Positions 15,987 through 24,369 of a DNA stretch of 64,000 bases are shown in pieces. The notes beneath the pieces were generated by a model. That model did no database searches. It was not told the origin of the DNA and saw only the letters and a list, made by a program, of their open reading frames with translations. A program made the translations under genes and the position numbers. The first letter of the stretch is position 1, and the number at the start of each line of letters is the position of its first letter. This stretch comes from an uncultured OM182 clade bacterium (lineage in GTDB: Bacteria > Pseudomonadota > Gammaproteobacteria > Pseudomonadales > Azotimanducaceae): positions 1 to 64,000 of the forward strand of contig CACFLG010000001.1 in the NCBI GenBank assembly GCA_902567095.1, in the 5' to 3' direction.

Positions 15987-18416
15987 GTGATTTTTTTAAT
16001 TAAAGTTATATTCTCATCCGTTTTAATTTTGTTTAGTTTTTCAGGCCTCGCTCAGGACGAGACTTCAGGGTACATGGAAGAAATCATTGTCACGACTAAG
16101 CGCGGCGACAGTGTAAATCTGCAGTCAATGTCTGAGGCGATCACGTCTTTTTCCGGAGACGGTCTGGCCAGAGAGGCGGCCGTGACTCTCGAGGACTTTA
16201 ACCACGCAATACCTAATGTTCAATTAGAGCACGTTGGTCTTTTTCAAGCAGCCGCATCATTCAGTATGCGCGGAATTGGAACCGCAGGGATAGAAAGCTT
16301 TGCTGATCCCGTCGTCGCCGTTTTTGTTGACGATGTCTACTACTCGAGAAATGCCGTCGCTTTGCTTGATCTTTTTGACGTTGAGTCTGTGAATGTTTAC
16401 AGAGGGCCGCAGGGAACTCTATACGGCAGAAATGCTTTCGCTGGCGCGATTGCAGTGAAGAGCAAAAGAGCGTCCATGGATCAGCAGGAGTTTGAGATAC
16501 ACTTAGATATCGGAAATCATGGCAGGCAAAACACTGGAATCGTTCTAAACCAGCCTCTTGGGGATTGGGGAGCCTTTCGAATCGCTGCAAACTACCATGA
16601 ACTTGACGGTTTCTTTGAAAACGACGGTGTTGTGATCGATTCATACGACGGCGCTAATTTAGTCACGCGAATTGATGATAACTTGAGAGGGCAGCCCGTC
16701 AATGGCGAGCGCTCTATTTTCGTGAGACCAAGCATACACCTGGAACCTAATGAGCAACTTACGTTAGATATTATCGGTGAGTTCTGGGATGACAAAGGAG
16801 ATGGGACCGCGAACTGGTCCCAGTGTTATCAGCCAGGCAGTCTTCCCCCACCTTTGGGAAGTGGTCCCAGCGGAGCTCCTCATGTCCACGCGCTTTTTGG
16901 TTTTCCTTGTAAAGATCCTTTTGGGGACAAGAGATTTGGGATAGAGGGGGATGGCAGCGATCCGTTTGAAATCGGCTCTAATCTTCAGCCGAATCAAACT
17001 ATACAAGAGATTAGAGGGGTTACACTTGACGCGAATTATGAGTTAGATCAGGGAACACTAACCTTAGTTCTTAATCGAAGAAGGGTCGAAGAAGATATTA
17101 CTACGGACACCGATGGCTTTAACTGGGACCTTTTCTCAAGCACTCGTATTCAGGAGTTTGAGTCTACTCAGCTCGAGGTTCGCTATGCAACGACCATAGG
17201 CGACGATATCGACTTGCTTGCCGGATTCTTTGGCCTGAAAGATGAGTATGAAGTGGAACAGCTTCTCTGGATTTTCCTAGACAGCGGTCTTTTCGGTGGC
17301 TCGGGTTTTACCCGAGACAATCCCGCCATGAGTTACGGTAAGAACTCGCAGGAGAGGACTTCTGTGGCGGGTTATGTTCAGGTAGATTGGCGGCTGAATG
17401 ATCAGTGGACAGTTAATCTTGGCGGGCGGTACACCAAAGAAGAAAAAGATGATGTTTTGGGAATGGCAATAAACGATAGTAACTGCCCGCCCGGAGCTAC
17501 TCCACAATCAGCCCCTTGCAATGGGGCTCCGTTCGCCGGCTCTGACCCAGGAGATTTTAGGGACATTGACCCTTCAGTTCGGTTTGGTCCTGTAGATGAT
17601 CAATGGAATGCCTTCTCGCCGCGAGTGGGAGTTGAATACCAGCTGAGTGATGATGTAATGCTCTTCGGTTTTTGGCAGCGCGCATTTAAGTCGGGAGGCT
17701 TCGTAAATAATGCAGGCACGTCGGCGGTATTCGAAGCTCCATATGATCAAGAGCAAGTCGATAATTTTGAGCTCGGCGCGAGGTCTGATCTGTATGACGG
17801 AAAACTGCGTTTGAACGCTAACATTTTCTTTGCTCAATACGAAGATTTGCAGAGGGGCGTTATTAGAGCCGCACCCACCTCTACCGGTCAAGAGACTTTT
17901 ACAGACAACGCAGCGGGCGCCGATTCTTTCGGGGTTGAGTTAACTTTTGATTTTAGGCCCAAAGACAACCTATCTTTTTATGGAAACATTGGTTATCTGG
18001 ATATTGAATATGACGGGTTCGTTGCCGACCTCACTGGTGATGGAGTTGAGACAGATAATAGTGCCCTTGACTTAGTTCGAGCTCCTAAGTGGGATCTCAA
18101 TGTTGGAGTTGATTATGAAATTGGTCTGGGGGAGCAGGGTGATGTCACACTGGGAGCAAGGTATAGCTATACAGATGATATGGTGCTGACAACTCCCAAT
18201 GACGTCGGTTTTTATCGAGATGAATTATCTACCATCGATCTTCAGGCCTCTTGGCAATCGCCCGATGATCGTTACCGTTTCATGGTTTGGGGTAGGAACA
18301 TCTCCGATGAAGTAGAGAGGATGGGTGGTACCCCTGTCGCAACACTCTTTGCTTTTGCGGCACCGAGCGCTCCTCGTCAGTATGGTGCGACCCTGGTCAT
18401 GCGATTTATTAAGTAA
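15987..18416 (+). CDS. TonB-dependent outer-membrane receptor 1
   Basis: This receptor imports a bound compound using TonB energy. The ORF track uses a TTG at 15939, but GTG at 15987 is preceded by AAAGGAGG and leads straight into a signal peptide (cleavage near GLAQ). That gives 809 residues. A TonB box (EEIIVTTKR), a plug domain with VYRGPQGTLYGRNAFAG and a 22-strand type barrel follow, in the order usual for this family. The C-terminus is ATLVMRFIK. The type resembles the many organic-substrate receptors of marine gammaproteobacteria more than classical siderophore receptors, but the ligand cannot be told. It precedes fumC, with a hairpin between them. Confidence 0.93.
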   Translation: MIFLIKVIFSSVLILFSFSGLAQDETSGYMEEIIVTTKRGDSVNLQSMSEAITSFSGDGLAREAAVTLEDFNHAIPNVQLEHVGLFQAAASFSMRGIGTAGIESFADPVVAVFVDDVYYSRNAVALLDLFDVESVNVYRGPQGTLYGRNAFAGAIAVKSKRASMDQQEFEIHLDIGNHGRQNTGIVLNQPLGDWGAFRIAANYHELDGFFENDGVVIDSYDGANLVTRIDDNLRGQPVNGERSIFVRPSIHLEPNEQLTLDIIGEFWDDKGDGTANWSQCYQPGSLPPPLGSGPSGAPHVHALFGFPCKDPFGDKRFGIEGDGSDPFEIGSNLQPNQTIQEIRGVTLDANYELDQGTLTLVLNRRRVEEDITTDTDGFNWDLFSSTRIQEFESTQLEVRYATTIGDDIDLLAGFFGLKDEYEVEQLLWIFLDSGLFGGSGFTRDNPAMSYGKNSQERTSVAGYVQVDWRLNDQWTVNLGGRYTKEEKDDVLGMAINDSNCPPGATPQSAPCNGAPFAGSDPGDFRDIDPSVRFGPVDDQWNAFSPRVGVEYQLSDDVMLFGFWQRAFKSGGFVNNAGTSAVFEAPYDQEQVDNFELGARSDLYDGKLRLNANIFFAQYEDLQRGVIRAAPTSTGQETFTDNAAGADSFGVELTFDFRPKDNLSFYGNIGYLDIEYDGFVADLTGDGVETDNSALDLVRAPKWDLNVGVDYEIGLGEQGDVTLGARYSYTDDMVLTTPNDVGFYRDELSTIDLQASWQSPDDRYRFMVWGRNISDEVERMGGTPVATLFAFAAPSAPRQYGATLVMRFIK

Positions 18417-18426
18417 TCTATTGCAT

Positions 18427-18457
18427 ATGGCAGCCGCTTATCCATGGCGGTTGCCAT
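18427..18457 (+). terminator. Hairpin after TonB receptor 1 (weak terminator)
   Basis: ATGGCAGCCGC/GCGGTTGCCAT forms an 11-bp stem with one G-T pair and a 9-nt loop, ten bases after the receptor stop. There is no T-run behind it, so it may be a transcript-end hairpin rather than a classical terminator. Confidence 0.45.
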
Positions 18458-18596
18458 TCCCCAATAAATTAGATTTTACATCTATTCGGTGTCGTCATCT
18501 GCCTGCAGCCTTATCTGTTATTATTATCCTAGTGAACGGTATTTTGGAGGCTTCCGAAATCGCTAATTTAAAGGTTACCAATTAAGGATTATATTT

Positions 18597-19991
18597 ATGT
18601 CAATTGATCAGAGTTCTCAAAAAAAAATAGTTAAAGACAGCATGGGTGAGCTAGAGATAGATCATGAGGCGCTTTATGCTGCTCAAACTCAGAGAGCTAT
18701 CAACAACTTTCCTGTGAGCGGCAGAAGGCTCCCGAAAAGATTTATAGAAGCTCTGATCCTAATAAAGTTGAACGCTGCCAAAGCAAATAAATCTCTTCAG
18801 TGCATCGATGGAGCGATCGCCGATAGTATAGTGGAGGCTTGCTCAGACTTATTAGACAACCCCGACCTTTTGGATCACTTCCCCGTAGATGTCTTTCAAA
18901 CTGGGAGCGGCACAAGCTCTAACATGAATGCGAACGAGGTCATTGCAACAGTAGCGGAAAAAATTTCCACGATTCACGTGAATCCTAATGACCACGTTAA
19001 CTTCGGCCAGAGTAGTAATGATGTAATCCCAACGTCTATTCATGTAAGCGCTGTGCTTGCGGTGACTGGTCAACTTATTCCCGCTTTGAATTACGCAATT
19101 GACACGATTAAGACGAAAGCGCAAAGCCTTAAAGGCTACTGCAAGACAGGACGCACACACCTAATGGATGCGATGCCTGTAAGGATGGACCAGAGCTTGT
19201 CTGGTTGGGCGGATCAGTTGCAAAATAATATCCGGTTACTGGAGGCAGTTTTGCCGTCTTTGCAACAGCTTGGTTTAGGAGGTACAGCGGTTGGGACGGG
19301 GATTAATTGCCACCCAGACTTCCCCGCTGCTTTTAACTCTCTTCTCTCTGAGCACACAGGCATAAAATTTCAACCTGCATCGAACTTTTTTCCGATGATT
19401 GGCTCTCAGGATTCGGCTGTTGCACTATCGGGTCAACTAAAAACTGTTGCTGTTACTGTGATGAAGATTTCAAACGACCTTCGCTGGATGAACTCTGGAC
19501 CGCTGGCAGGTTTGGGGGAGATTTCTCTTGAGGCACTGCAGCCGGGATCATCAATAATGCCTGGGAAGGTAAATCCTGTAATTCCGGAGTCAGCCGCGAT
19601 GGTGGCGGCGGAGGTGATGGGCAATGACGTGACCATCGGAATTGCGGGTCAGTCGGGGAACTTTGAATTAAACGTAATGCTTCCGTTAATTGGCTACAAC
19701 CTGTTGAGTAGCATTGAACTCCTTAGCAACGCCTTAAACTTGTTGGCGGATAAGGCAATCTCGACCTTTTCTGTAAATGAAGAAAAGTTATCAGAGGCCT
19801 TGGATCTGAATCCGATATTGGTTACGGCGCTTAACCCGGTCATTGGGTATGAAAAAGCAGCTAGCATTGCAAAGTTGGCATACAAGGAAAAGAGACCCAT
19901 TATTGATGTGGCTGAGGAGAACACCGACATAGAAAGACAGGAATTAGAGAGACTCTTGAACCCATTAAAACTTACCGAGGGTGGTCTTTAA
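18597..19991 (+). CDS. fumC: Class II fumarate hydratase
   Basis: A 464-residue member of the fumarase/aspartase superfamily that interconverts fumarate and malate in the TCA cycle. The family signature GSSIMPGKVNP with the catalytic Ser, TGSGTSSNMNANEV, GQSSNDVIPTS and KTGRTHLMDAMP are all present. GKVNP (rather than AKVNP) and the C-terminal LVTALNPVIGYEKAA favour fumarase over aspartase. It is oxygen-stable and iron-free, unlike FumA/B. The start ATG at 18597 sits near AAGGATTATATTT. It is probably co-transcribed with the GNAT and flavoprotein genes downstream. Whether it is the only fumarase in the genome is unknown. Confidence 0.94.
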   Translation: MSIDQSSQKKIVKDSMGELEIDHEALYAAQTQRAINNFPVSGRRLPKRFIEALILIKLNAAKANKSLQCIDGAIADSIVEACSDLLDNPDLLDHFPVDVFQTGSGTSSNMNANEVIATVAEKISTIHVNPNDHVNFGQSSNDVIPTSIHVSAVLAVTGQLIPALNYAIDTIKTKAQSLKGYCKTGRTHLMDAMPVRMDQSLSGWADQLQNNIRLLEAVLPSLQQLGLGGTAVGTGINCHPDFPAAFNSLLSEHTGIKFQPASNFFPMIGSQDSAVALSGQLKTVAVTVMKISNDLRWMNSGPLAGLGEISLEALQPGSSIMPGKVNPVIPESAAMVAAEVMGNDVTIGIAGQSGNFELNVMLPLIGYNLLSSIELLSNALNLLADKAISTFSVNEEKLSEALDLNPILVTALNPVIGYEKAASIAKLAYKEKRPIIDVAEENTDIERQELERLLNPLKLTEGGL

Positions 19992-20044
19992 GCCAATTAA
20001 GTGTAGATGAACTCTCTCGAATAACCTGGTCTAAAGGGAAAAAT

Positions 20045-20635
20045 ATGCGGCAACCGGAGGTCCTTGAAGCGAAGTCCGGCGACAAGAAAAAAGTTCTGAG
20101 TACGGCTTGTTTGGCTTTTAGCGCCGATCCGTTTATGAGATGGATTCTGCCTGAGGGGCAAAGTTATTTGGATAAGTATCGAGAACTAGTTGAGATCTAT
20201 TGTTGCGAGAAATCGCTCCAAAATTCTACGGCGTTTATGGTAGAAAGCTTCGCAGGGACAGCTATTTGGTTGCCCCCAGGTGTTTTTGGAGATGAGCAGA
20301 AAATTTCAGATTGGATTTCGGAAAACGTGTTGCCAGAAAAACTTGAAACGTTTGAGCAAGTGCTGGATGAAATGGAAAAATACCATCCAAAAGATAATCG
20401 ATCTTGGTACCTGGCGGTTCTCGCAGTTGATCCAGCGTTCCAGCGACGCGGGCTTGGGTCGATTATGATGAAGCACGTTAACAGAATTTTTGATGAGAAA
20501 GGTTTTCAGGGTTTCCTTGAAACTTCCAATCCAAAAAATATTTCTTTATATCAGCGGCATGGATATGAAATTATGGGTGAGATCAAAGTAGGTGACTGCC
20601 CGGTTGTTACTCCCATGATCCGTAAGCCGAACTGA
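20045..20635 (+). CDS. GNAT-family N-acetyltransferase
   Basis: A 196-residue protein with the GNAT acetyl-CoA motif in its second half (LAVDPAFQRRGLGSIMMKHV, close to the Q/RxxGxG/A pattern). The usual C-terminal strand follows (LETSNPKNISLYQRHGYE). The first 80 residues are family-variable. It lies 53 nt after fumC and 36 nt before the flavoprotein gene. The acceptor substrate is not predictable; related proteins acylate small amines, antibiotics or protein termini. Confidence 0.85.
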   Translation: MRQPEVLEAKSGDKKKVLSTACLAFSADPFMRWILPEGQSYLDKYRELVEIYCCEKSLQNSTAFMVESFAGTAIWLPPGVFGDEQKISDWISENVLPEKLETFEQVLDEMEKYHPKDNRSWYLAVLAVDPAFQRRGLGSIMMKHVNRIFDEKGFQGFLETSNPKNISLYQRHGYEIMGEIKVGDCPVVTPMIRKPN

Positions 20636-20671
20636 TTTGGTCTGGCGCGTCTATTGAAAGGAGGAGATTTA

Positions 20672-22324
20672 ATGCGTATTGAAACCGATGCATTGATCGT
20701 TGGATCTGGTTCTGCAGGTCTGGCTGCCGCTCTTACTGCTCGTTCAGAGGGTCTGGAGACTTTAGTCATAGAAAAGACTGATAAAATTGGGGGCACCACG
20801 GCATACTCTGGCGGGGTTATGTGGGTCCCCAACAACCACCTGATGGAACAAGCAGGGATCGAAGATTCGACTCTGAGGGCGATGGACTATCTTAGGAATA
20901 CGGTAGGCAACAGAGTCTCCGAGGAGCGACTTTTAGGTTTTGTTGAGAATGCTCCTAGAATGTTAAAGAAACTGACTGACGAAGGGTGTCTGCAAGTCGA
21001 GATTTTCGAGGGTTTCCCTGACTATCGGGCCGAAGTTATAGGCGGTGTGCTCGGTGGGAGGAGCGTCGAGCCAAAAGTTTTCCCCGGAAGAAAGCTTGGA
21101 GAAGAATTCGGTTCGATGCGCGCAAGAAAGTTTTCTAGCCCCGTGGCAGGGACAATGACTGAACTTCGTCGGCTTGCCGTGATCAAAACTAATTTTTTTG
21201 AGGCACTTAAGTCCTGGAGGGTTTTTACTCGAGCGGTCTTCGGTAAGCTATTTGGCTCGGAATACGTTTCCAGCGGGAGAGCTTTAACTTCTTGGTTAAC
21301 ATTCTCAGCGAAAAAAAATGGAATCACTTTTAGGTTAAAGCATCGGCTGGTTGAGCTGATCGAGGATGACGGCAGAGTTGTTGGGGCAAGAGTTGAAGAC
21401 GAGCAAGGTGAGCGCGTCGAAATCTTTGCGAGAAAAGGAATTGTGCTCGCCGCAGGGGGGTTTGAGCATAATGCTGAATTACGTGCTGAATATCTTGGAA
21501 AGCACGCCGCGATTGATCGTTCATCAGGCTCTGAAGGGAACGAGGGCGATGCCATCGAAAGCGCAAAAGCGATTGGCGCCGCGATTGATCTGATGGATGA
21601 CGCGTGGTGGGCTCCTACGTTTATGGTTCCAGAGGTAGGTCCTCAGATTGTTATTTTCGAGAGAGGAAAGCCCGGGCAGATCGTGGTTGATCATCTGGGC
21701 AATCGTTTCGCTAACGAAGCGCAGCCCTACAACGACTTTGTGAAGGCGATGTTTGAGTCTCTTGTCGTGAACGACGAGATGACCTCTTGTTTCATGGTCT
21801 TTGATCAGAATTTTCGTGATCGGTACCCGCTCGCTACCATGATGCCGGGCATTACTCCCGAAAAACACCTTAAAAGCGGTTTCGTTCGCAAAGAGAATTC
21901 GATAAAAGAGCTCGCTAAGAGTATCGGTGTTGACGCAGGTAATCTCGTCTCAACGGTGGAACGATTTAACGCAATGGCAGTTTCTGGAAAAGATAAAGAT
22001 TTTGGTCGGGGTGACTTTGCCTTTGATCGTTTCTCTGGAGATGACATTGCGAAGCCTAACAGTTGCCTAGCGCCGCTGAACCGGGCGCCCTTTTATGCGA
22101 TCGAGATGTTTGCGGGGGATCTTGGAACGAAGGGTGGGCTTATGACCGACGAGTCTGCGAGAGTAATTAATCAAGCTGGAGAGGTCATCGCCGGGCTTTA
22201 CGCGGTAGGTAATTGCTCGTCTTCCGTAATGGGACACTTTTACCCGGGTGCGGGCGGCACGATAGGGCCAGCAATGACTTTTGGATATGTAGCTGGAATG
22301 CACATGGCGAAAGAAATTAAATAA
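20672..22324 (+). CDS. FAD-dependent dehydrogenase of the 3-ketosteroid-delta-1-dehydrogenase/fumarate reductase type
   Basis: The start at ATG 20672 follows AAAGGAGGA (the track's TTG at 20654 overlaps this site), giving 550 residues. It has the N-terminal FAD-binding GSGSAGLAAALTA, the family block GGTTAYSGGVMWVPNN, and a C-terminal FAD site GAGGTIGPAMTFGYVAG. Enzymes of this group dehydrogenate the A ring of 3-ketosteroids or act on related enones and fumarate-like substrates. The MWVPNN block is typical of KstD-like proteins. A LuxA-like oxidoreductase and LysR regulator are encoded convergently next door. Steroid use is only a guess; there is no full steroid-degradation cluster here. Confidence 0.85.
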   Translation: MRIETDALIVGSGSAGLAAALTARSEGLETLVIEKTDKIGGTTAYSGGVMWVPNNHLMEQAGIEDSTLRAMDYLRNTVGNRVSEERLLGFVENAPRMLKKLTDEGCLQVEIFEGFPDYRAEVIGGVLGGRSVEPKVFPGRKLGEEFGSMRARKFSSPVAGTMTELRRLAVIKTNFFEALKSWRVFTRAVFGKLFGSEYVSSGRALTSWLTFSAKKNGITFRLKHRLVELIEDDGRVVGARVEDEQGERVEIFARKGIVLAAGGFEHNAELRAEYLGKHAAIDRSSGSEGNEGDAIESAKAIGAAIDLMDDAWWAPTFMVPEVGPQIVIFERGKPGQIVVDHLGNRFANEAQPYNDFVKAMFESLVVNDEMTSCFMVFDQNFRDRYPLATMMPGITPEKHLKSGFVRKENSIKELAKSIGVDAGNLVSTVERFNAMAVSGKDKDFGRGDFAFDRFSGDDIAKPNSCLAPLNRAPFYAIEMFAGDLGTKGGLMTDESARVINQAGEVIAGLYAVGNCSSSVMGHFYPGAGGTIGPAMTFGYVAGMHMAKEIK

Positions 22325-22342
22325 ACGGGCGAAGATCTGGTC

Positions 22343-23242
22343 TCAAGCCCCTTCATCTATTCTAAAATCGCTCAGAAATTGGAGCGTTCTCTCGGTTGCT
22401 CCTTTGTCTGTGTGCATGATGTACGCATTAAATTCTGTTACGCCCGCGTCTCTGTATTTGTAGATTTCTTCCCGCAAAGTTTTTTCGTCTCCCACGCTCG
22501 CTACATCTGCAGGGCCGTCAGCATTCTCCATATCTAACATCGCCCTGTAACTCGGAACTTTTCCGTATCCCTTTAAAATTTTTGAGATTTGTTCTTTGGC
22601 CTGATCAACTTGGTTTGTTAAGACTATTGGCACTCCGCCGATTACTTTGCTTTTTGGGTTTTTAAGTCCTGGCACAATATGGTCTCGCATGGTCTTGTGC
22701 CCCACCATCCAAGTGTTTGTGCCGTCGGTCAACTCGCCGGCAATTTCTAACATTTTTGATCCCAGTGCGCCCAATACAACTGGCATTGGCTTGACATCGG
22801 GGATATTTAATCTGAAATTACTGACGCTATATTCGCTCCCATAAAAACTTACTTGTTCTCCCCTTGCTAGAGGCATCAAAATACTCAAGTACTCGCGCAT
22901 GTGGTGAGCAGGTTTTTCAAAAGAGAGCCCCATAAAATCTTCGATAATTTTTCGGTGAGACAAGCCGATTCCCAAAGTAAATCGATTGCCCGAAAACGCG
23001 GCGGTGGTAAGCCCTTGCTGAGCCATTGCAGTGGGGTGTCTGGGGTAGGTGGGAGTGACAGCGGTACCAAGCGAGATTCTGGGGACTTCCCTTCCGATCA
23101 AACCCATTACAGAGATCGAATCAAAACCAAAGACGTGAGAAACCCAGAGGTGGTCGAGTCCGGCTCTTTCAATGCGTTTAGCCACCTCTATAAGATCACT
23201 TGGTGACTTTGGTGGCTTTAGAAGCATCGCCCCGATTTTCAT
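22343..23242 (-). CDS. LLM-class (luciferase-like) flavin-dependent oxidoreductase
   Basis: A 299-residue TIM-barrel protein of the bacterial luciferase/F420 reductase family. It opens with MKIGAMLLKPPKSP, has the domain's WVSHVFGFDS and LGTAVTPTYPRHP strands, and the flavin-phosphate region LGALGSKMLEIAGE. Whether FMN or F420 is the cofactor cannot be read. It is the second gene of a minus-strand pair with a LysR regulator 47 nt upstream, so it is probably controlled by it. It faces the flavoprotein gene with 18 nt between stops. Confidence 0.87.
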   Translation of the reverse strand: MKIGAMLLKPPKSPSDLIEVAKRIERAGLDHLWVSHVFGFDSISVMGLIGREVPRISLGTAVTPTYPRHPTAMAQQGLTTAAFSGNRFTLGIGLSHRKIIEDFMGLSFEKPAHHMREYLSILMPLARGEQVSFYGSEYSVSNFRLNIPDVKPMPVVLGALGSKMLEIAGELTDGTNTWMVGHKTMRDHIVPGLKNPKSKVIGGVPIVLTNQVDQAKEQISKILKGYGKVPSYRAMLDMENADGPADVASVGDEKTLREEIYKYRDAGVTEFNAYIMHTDKGATERTLQFLSDFRIDEGA

Positions 23243-23289
23243 TTATCTATCCTTAATAACCTTAATAAGCGTTTTTGATTCAGTAATCT

Positions 23290-24207
23290 TTACTTCTCAG
23301 GTAGCGAATTGCGAAGACTTTGCTTAAATGTTTCCAGTGCAGGCGTATGTAGTTTTCTAGAATGAACGCCTATTGCTAATCGCTGATCGGGCATCTTTAA
23401 GAGATCAGAAATAAGGGCATACTTGTCGGTGAGGCGTCCAAATTTGTTGATGGGATTTGATACCAAACTGAATGCATTAGTTTCAGAAACAATCCTACAC
23501 ACAACTTCAAAGTCGTCCGTCACGTATTGAGGGTTTAAAGGTGGCAGCCTGTTCGGAGCATACCGTTGAGCTAAATCAATGTGCGGAGGTTCGACGCTTG
23601 CTGGCAAAATGACTGGGTAGAGGAGCAGGTCTCTTTCAGTTGGGTTCTTCTTCTTTGTAATAGGGTGCCCTTTTCGGACCATGCACTGAGTATGTAGATC
23701 CCCTACAATTGTTACTGAAAGTTCAGGCCATTTAGATAGCGGTCTTGAGGAACCCCAAATGACATCCAGTTCTCCACCAATGACTTTGGGTGCCAACTCT
23801 TCAGCCGATCCGCTGACTATTTCAAGACGAATGCCAGGGTAGGCTTTCACCATTTTCTGTATTGTAGTTGACAAAAATCTTTGGAATCCTGCTGGTGCGA
23901 CTCCTATCTTTAATCGTCCTCTTTTTTTGCTGAGGTAATCTTCGGTATTGCTGATTAGATCTTCGACGTTGCCGATAATTTTTTTTGCCTCGGCCACAAA
24001 AAGCTCGCCCTCATCTGTGAGCCTGGTTCCGCGCCTGATCCTCTCGAAAAGCTGTATTCCAATTTGGTGCTCTAAAAGTGCGATACTTCTGCTCAGGGCT
24101 GGTTGGCTAATCCCCAGGCTCCCAGCGGCCACTGAAATCGAACCTGCTGAACCGACTTCGATAACGTGTCTTAACCTCCTAAGTTCAATATTCTGAATAT
24201 TTGCCAT
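23290..24207 (-). CDS. LysR-type transcriptional regulator
   Basis: A 305-residue regulator with an N-terminal winged helix-turn-helix (GSISVAAGSLGISQPALSRSIALLE, residues about 20-45; quoted in part as SQPALSRSI). A periplasmic-binding-protein-like effector domain follows, beginning RGRLKIGVAPAG. It is transcribed divergently from TonB receptor 2 and co-directionally with the LLM oxidoreductase. By the usual LysR logic it should control the divergent receptor and possibly itself. The palindromic 18-nt element in the shared promoter region is a candidate site. The effector is unknown. Confidence 0.92.
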   Translation of the reverse strand: MANIQNIELRRLRHVIEVGSAGSISVAAGSLGISQPALSRSIALLEHQIGIQLFERIRRGTRLTDEGELFVAEAKKIIGNVEDLISNTEDYLSKKRGRLKIGVAPAGFQRFLSTTIQKMVKAYPGIRLEIVSGSAEELAPKVIGGELDVIWGSSRPLSKWPELSVTIVGDLHTQCMVRKGHPITKKKNPTERDLLLYPVILPASVEPPHIDLAQRYAPNRLPPLNPQYVTDDFEVVCRIVSETNAFSLVSNPINKFGRLTDKYALISDLLKMPDQRLAIGVHSRKLHTPALETFKQSLRNSLPEK

Positions 24208-24369
24208 GTCTGAACCTACTATGCGTCAGGATTATATTACACGACTTACAAGGTATTGGACAACATGTCTAAATGAAGTAAAGATGGAACGGTTAAAAAA
24301 ACTAAGTTGAAGCGGTTTTGTTCCACTAAAAAAAGGCCGCAGGGATTTCTTAATCAACGGGGAGGATAT
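24208..24369 (+). promoter_or_regulatory. Divergent LysR / TonB receptor promoter region with operator-like element
   Basis: The region contains AAGGTATTGGACAACATG at 24250-24267, which recurs exactly at 31052-31069. In this copy it continues as TTGGACA-ACA-TGTCTAA, an imperfect inverted repeat with one mismatch and a 3-nt centre. The element could be a regulator site, or TTGGAC could be a -35 box. Confidence 0.55.

Noticed and set aside
21022-21555. 177-residue minus-strand ORF opposite the ketosteroid-dehydrogenase-like gene
   Set aside because: It is a shadow of a strongly supported flavoprotein frame, low in complexity and rich in Ser/Pro.
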